DNA of 64,000 bases from Steromphala cineraria (taxonomy: Eukaryota > Mollusca > Gastropoda > Trochida > Trochidae). Positions within the stretch are counted from its first letter, which is position 1; each line of letters opens with the position of its first letter. Positions 59,560-64,000 of this stretch are shown piece after piece. The translations under genes and the position numbers were made by a program. The notes under the pieces are model-generated. The model did not search any database. It was not told where the DNA came from and saw nothing but the letters and a program-made list of their open reading frames with translations. The DNA lies in assembly GCA_916613615.1 (NCBI GenBank), contig OU744724.1:44618662-44682661 (forward strand). The letters are read 5' to 3'.

Positions 59560-60160
59560 ATGTTTAATGAATAACTCGTCTTTCCTTCCTTTTCTGTTCT
59601 ATCCATCCAAAACCACGTGATGCTTAGATATAATAATCCAGTTTCTCGGCCTTAATTATCAAATGCAAGGCCCTGAACGTGTACAAAGTCAATGACTGAA
59701 CAGCTGATAACGGCGACGATATAACGTGACAATATGTCAATCAAACGAGTGATATGCCTTACGAACATCTTCCCTAGCCAATGAGAAGCCGGGAGGTGTG
59801 TCTGTATCTGCACGTGAAATGTGTGCGAAATGTACACGCATGGAACCCGATTCACTGACATATGTTTAAGTTATGACAGCTATGTGCTGCGCGACGCTGC
59901 TGATTCAAAACTGAACATATTGGGATATTAGTCATATGTTTGTTGTCGTTAAATTTGTTGGCTTTTGTTCTATTGGGGTTGTGATGTGTAATTGGGGGAT
60001 TCATCGATCTCACAATGATGCCCATGTTCCCAGGCCAGCATGCGTCAAGTGTTTCCCACAAGCTTGTTGCATGAGACACATTGGGGATCAACAAGATTTC
60101 TGTGTCAAGTCGAGCATATTTGTCTTTCAGGAAAACTAATGAAGCGAGGAGCATTAATTA
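59560..60160. promoter_or_regulatory. G+C-richer, motif-dense island; possible regulatory element
   Basis: The segment stands out from its A+T-rich flanks and includes CACGTGA, ACAGCTGATAACG (E-box plus GATA-type), TTAATTATCAAATGC and TGTCAATCAAACG. Overlapping open frames on both strands (minus 59852-60154, plus 59936-60139) show no domain. It might be a conserved noncoding element or an unrecognised exon. The evidence is compositional only. Confidence 0.28.
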
Positions 60161-62404
60161 TACAGACAAACGATACTGTGGCTTATAGTCCAAGGATATG
60201 ATTACTTTACACTACACAATGCGCAGCGTAGCTTATCTTTTGTTATATACGCGAATAAAGATCCATTCACGGGACGATTAGCTGATAACGTACATTTATA
60301 GACCGAATAAACTATTCGGCTGTATTTCTTCTTCTAAACGTTACAACGCAGCATATTTCATGGATATGAAACGTTTTATTGTTGCACAGTCGATGTTTAC
60401 GAATAGTTAAAATGTTGTTGCCAAGCAAACAGTATATAAGTAGAAATAGGGAAATATTTCGCTGATATCAAACAACGTAGAAAGCATTATGGTTGTTTAT
60501 ACGATATAAATAGGATTAAACAGATTGTTTTGCAAAACGTAAAATAAAATCGTTAATTTGATATTTCATATAAAAAGCATTATGAAACTATTAACTTATT
60601 GGGCGATGTAATTAACATCAAAACTAAACTTAAAAACTACGTTTCCAAAACTTGTAGTAAAGTCTGAATTCATTAATCTCATGCAAAACCCTTTAACACC
60701 TGATAATTCGTTTTATTTCGTACCTTACATCTTTCACATGCAATAGAGCAATCTACTATTCAACTTTAAACGTCTTATAATCTTAATCAATATTATACAA
60801 ACGTCAAAAATGCTCGTCACTGACAAAAGATAGTAAAAAATTTGTTCACAAGTATAGGTAATTCAACCTCTTATAGATAAGGATATTGTATAATAGCCCT
60901 GGTAGGAAACTTCATCCTCAAAGTCATTTTAAACGAAACGTATTTGCGTGATACTTACATTATTTTTAAATACGTTTTCACCTCTTGGCGGCATTGAATC
61001 ATGTCAGTTATGATACACATGTTGAACATAGTCACTTTTTTGAAGCAAATTATAATCGCAAATGCTTTCTCGACGTCTAAAAAATCAGCATGATTTTCAT
61101 ATGCGGAAATCACTTATCCCTCACATGACAAATCTGGCAAATGCTTCAATTTCACCATCAATCAAAACCTCATATAAACACCATTGCCAAATCATATTAT
61201 TTCAAATTGTTTGAAACCGGTAACACATTAATATAGTACGATACCAGAAAAGTGTTTTTAAAAGAATGATATCAAAGTATCTTTTTCGTCAGTTAAGGAT
61301 TAAAGATGAAGTATCTATATGAATATTCATAACCCTTACATTTTATGAGTAAACGGTATTTATACATGTGTTTTAAGTTTTCTGGTTTACAAAGGCTTTC
61401 TCAAACACGACCAAAGAAATAAACATTCGCTCTTGTTCAAAGATTAACATACTTGTACAGCTCGAAAATAACAAACCTTTTTGTACAAAACTGCCCTCCT
61501 TATGTTAATTACTTACAAACCTGATTTTTTAATACTTGATCATCATAACATTTTGGTAATAATACACGATTTTCAAGTATTTTCGCTCATAACACAAATT
61601 ATCCTCAGTCAGAACCGAAAATAACATGCAACTTTAGCAAGTCTATAAACATGATTTTAGACCGAAACATTCTCCCTTTTCATTTAAAATAGCCTTTTTA
61701 ATTTCAAGTCCAATTATAAACCCACTCAAGCGTATATCAATGTATCGTTGGGTATGTAAATCACATCTTAATGCACATTCGGTTCAGGGTAATAAAACTA
61801 TGAAATATCAAATACTCATTATATATTCCATGATACATAACAGATACATCTCTGTAAGGTGATATTAGTAACACAGTTTAATAAAATATATTTCTTTTTT
61901 ACTGTTACGATAATAGATCTATGAAATACAAAATCTTATAACGTGAAAGACATTAGAGAAAATTACAGTACTCACCCACAGGTGTGTAGACCAAATATAC
62001 AGGTAAAGAGCACAGCTACTATTGTCAGCTACCTGTCTACCTGTCTACCTGTCCAATACATCAAACCCCCATACCCCCTGTACACCAAATCTTCACGGTA
62101 GGCTAGCAACAGTTACGAAAATACGCATGCTTAATATTTCAAGTAATAAAGCCCGGCCTATCTCCCTAATCTTATTATTTATACGGAACGTGGCAGGGCT
62201 CTGTTAAGTAGCCGGGTATTGTTTGCTTCAAGTCACTTGTAAGAAGAAGAATAGGTTTGAGTATGGTTACATGCTAGTGTTTTAGTCCGGGTTGTATGTC
62301 TCATACCGTATTTCCATCAATTCAGTCTGTTCTCCGTCACATAGGGAGAACGGTGGGCCATCCAATGTGACCCATCCCACTTTCTAAATGAATGTTATGA
62401 ATTT
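60161..62404. other. A+T-rich noncoding DNA
   Basis: CCGAATAAACTATTCGG (60304-60320) is a 7-bp-arm palindrome. Three to four copies of GTCTACCT lie at about 62029-62053. No gene was recognised. Confidence 0.45.
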
Positions 62405-62705
62405 TTACCTTCTGGACGTCGTTTCAAAATTTGGTATTTCAAAACAAATAGAAGTACAAAATCATTTGTTCCATACAGTATCAAGATTTTAAATTTACAT
62501 ACAAAATTGTAAGTCTAACTAACCGTCGCACTGTAATCATAAATTGTATTGTTCAATGTTTACAATGTTTAATATTACTGCTTGTAGAGCAAAATGGTTT
62601 TGTTGTATATATTTTATATATCTATTTAATTGTGATTTTGAAAGCTCTTTGAATGTAAAGCAAATTTCCCCGCGGGGATAATAAAGTTTATCTTATCTTA
62701 TCTTA
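62405..62705 (+). mobile_element. 5'-truncated LINE with reverse-transcriptase C-terminus and TCTTA tail
   Basis: The frame 62405-62512 reads LPSGRRFKIWYFKTNRSTKS and then FVPYSIKILN before a stop. This matches the C-terminal wording of non-LTR retrotransposon polyproteins (pattern LPSGRR....TNR...SF.P.....LN). The downstream 3' UTR ends TTCCCCGCGGGGATAATAAA followed by (TCTTA)n, a standard LINE 3' terminus. The rest of the reverse transcriptase is absent. The 5' breakpoint could lie up to about 100 bases further upstream. Confidence 0.85.
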
Positions 62706-64000
62706 GAATCGTAAAATGATCCTTGCAAAGGTGATACGTATCTGGAGTCCTTACCCCCCGTTTTTAAATTGATTCCCAACTTTATTGGACGATATTTTTT
62801 GATAAAAACTCTAGGTGAAAAGAGGATTTCGTTTGAAACAATTCAATTTGGAAGTAGCCTGATTAACAAAATAATTTGAAAAACTTGAAGCCACCAGTGT
62901 ACGAACTCGTGATATCAGGGGTTTCCTCTCCACATGAGTCAAGTGTGGGCCGCCACATTGTATTAAAGACCTTTTTTTACCATCGTCTTAACTAACATAT
63001 ACATGAGAAAACCTTGAGTCGCCAGTAAGAGGTACATGTGGCTTAGTCACACCCCCTGTCTATTGTACTGTAAGATTGATATTATTATTTTCCTCATCTA
63101 AAGCCTCAAAGTATTCGGGGTCTTTACAGAATGAACATGGTAGCTATTGCCCCATGAAGTGTTCCAACTTACCGCTTCTACACCTGCCATGGGACGCTTT
63201 CATAAGAAAGGTAATATGATGTCATTAGATTAATATCAGCCACGAACCCAGTGTTTTAGTCTACTCACCCGGGGAATAGAAGGTCAGACGATTGTTTCCT
63301 ACAAATCATGACATGAGTTATAAACACGAGCGCGCAATTGGTATAGTATGATGTAGCCTTTATACATTTGGTAGGTTTTTGTTAAATACACGACTTCTTA
63401 AATATTCCAAAATCATATTTGAAATATATTCTGTGAAAAAATGATAAGGGATGTATAGAATATTATAAATTTAGAAATTATGGTATTTCTGTATTGACCA
63501 CTTGATGGAAATTTCATATTGACCTCCGCTTATCTCAACAGCTGGCATTCTTTGGTAAATACATGACTCGTCAAAATAGTCCAAAATAAGATTTGAAACA
63601 CACATTGGACTATGATAAATAGAGATTTATGAACATTTCGAATTCATGAACTATGATATTTCTTATTGATAACCTGATGAAATTATTCATGATATTCACA
63701 ATGTCGCTTTCTTTACAGTAAGTATATAAAGATGAACACGAATGCAGAGACGGATGCACATGAGTTTCTCAACAGGTGCTTCACCTTTTTCAGTTTCATT
63801 GAATTTATGAAATTATATTTACCTGTGAAGTAAAAAGATAATGGTGTACATTTAAGAATAGATTTAGTTTATTCATTTTCATAATCAGCAAGCAGCTTCG
63901 CTTATATTTCATAGGATTCCACGGTAGGATGATTTCATTGATGTTATAAACTATTACACAAGTCATTTCAAGCTCAAAATACGTGAATTTATTGTATATA
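62706..64000. other. Noncoding DNA at the window end
   Basis: A short minus-strand frame ATGGCAGGTGTAGAAGCG (63173-63190) ends at a consensus-like donor (GTAAGT), but 18 bases are too few to call a first exon. No other gene or repeat was recognised. Confidence 0.4.

Noticed and set aside
60300..60340. Third retroposon tail (AATAAACTATTC ... TTCTTCTTC)
   Set aside because: The words are separated by an unrelated insert and sit in a small palindrome, so the match is too weak.
63173..63190. Short ATG-to-donor first exon (MAGVEA followed by GTAAGT)
   Set aside because: Eighteen bases with a donor consensus occur by chance, and there is no supporting second exon or promoter.

Overview
This is a eukaryotic, intron-rich, A+T-rich animal genomic window with very low gene density. 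Nothing bacterial, plasmid or organellar was seen. A kelch-repeat gene with a 6-kb intron, many short MITE-like elements, tRNA-derived SINEs, 5'-truncated LINE tails and regularly repeated TGACCTTGACCTTTGAC motifs suggest a marine invertebrate, most plausibly a bivalve mollusc. The species assignment is inference only.

Coding content. The only gene I can support is on the minus strand. Two exons (22078-22482, then 15662-15848) encode consecutive kelch repeats. Their splice phases match (phase 1 to phase 1), and the join restores an intact kelch GG motif. A possible short terminal exon lies at 7808-7895, with a strong acceptor, matching phase 2 and a stop codon, but it adds no recognisable kelch blade. 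No BTB or BACK exon was recognised, so the 5' part of the gene probably lies beyond the window or in exons too short to recognise. Most other long open frames are artefacts of tandem repeats or repeat families.

Layout. 0-6 kb: a TTAA-type MITE family and two large tandem arrays, a 27-bp minisatellite at 1056-1777 and a purine-rich array at 4400-5640. 7-16 kb: SINEs, a 23-bp minisatellite, and a 1.3-kb repetitive element (10000-11310) whose nuclear-receptor-like motif recurs about every 145 bp and which ends in a near-perfect hairpin. 15.6-22.5 kb: the kelch exons and their large intron, which carries a MITE with GCGCTTATTAGAGG subrepeats. 22-34 kb: intergenic or upstream-intron DNA with MITEs, LINE tails and a 148-bp foldback element. 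40.5-47.3 kb: a foldback element next to a 3.2-kb direct tandem duplication, with a different retroposon-like insertion in each copy and a sharp change in divergence between its 5' and 3' parts. A third, more diverged fragment of the unit lies near 34.4 kb. 50-57 kb: tRNA-like SINEs, a CACGTG-rich inverted repeat cluster and more MITE copies. 59.5-60.2 and 51.8 kb: motif-dense islands that could be regulatory. 62.4-62.7 kb: a 5'-truncated LINE with a readable reverse-transcriptase C-terminus.

There is no operon-like arrangement. The window is mainly a record of repeat insertion, duplication and array expansion around one kelch gene.
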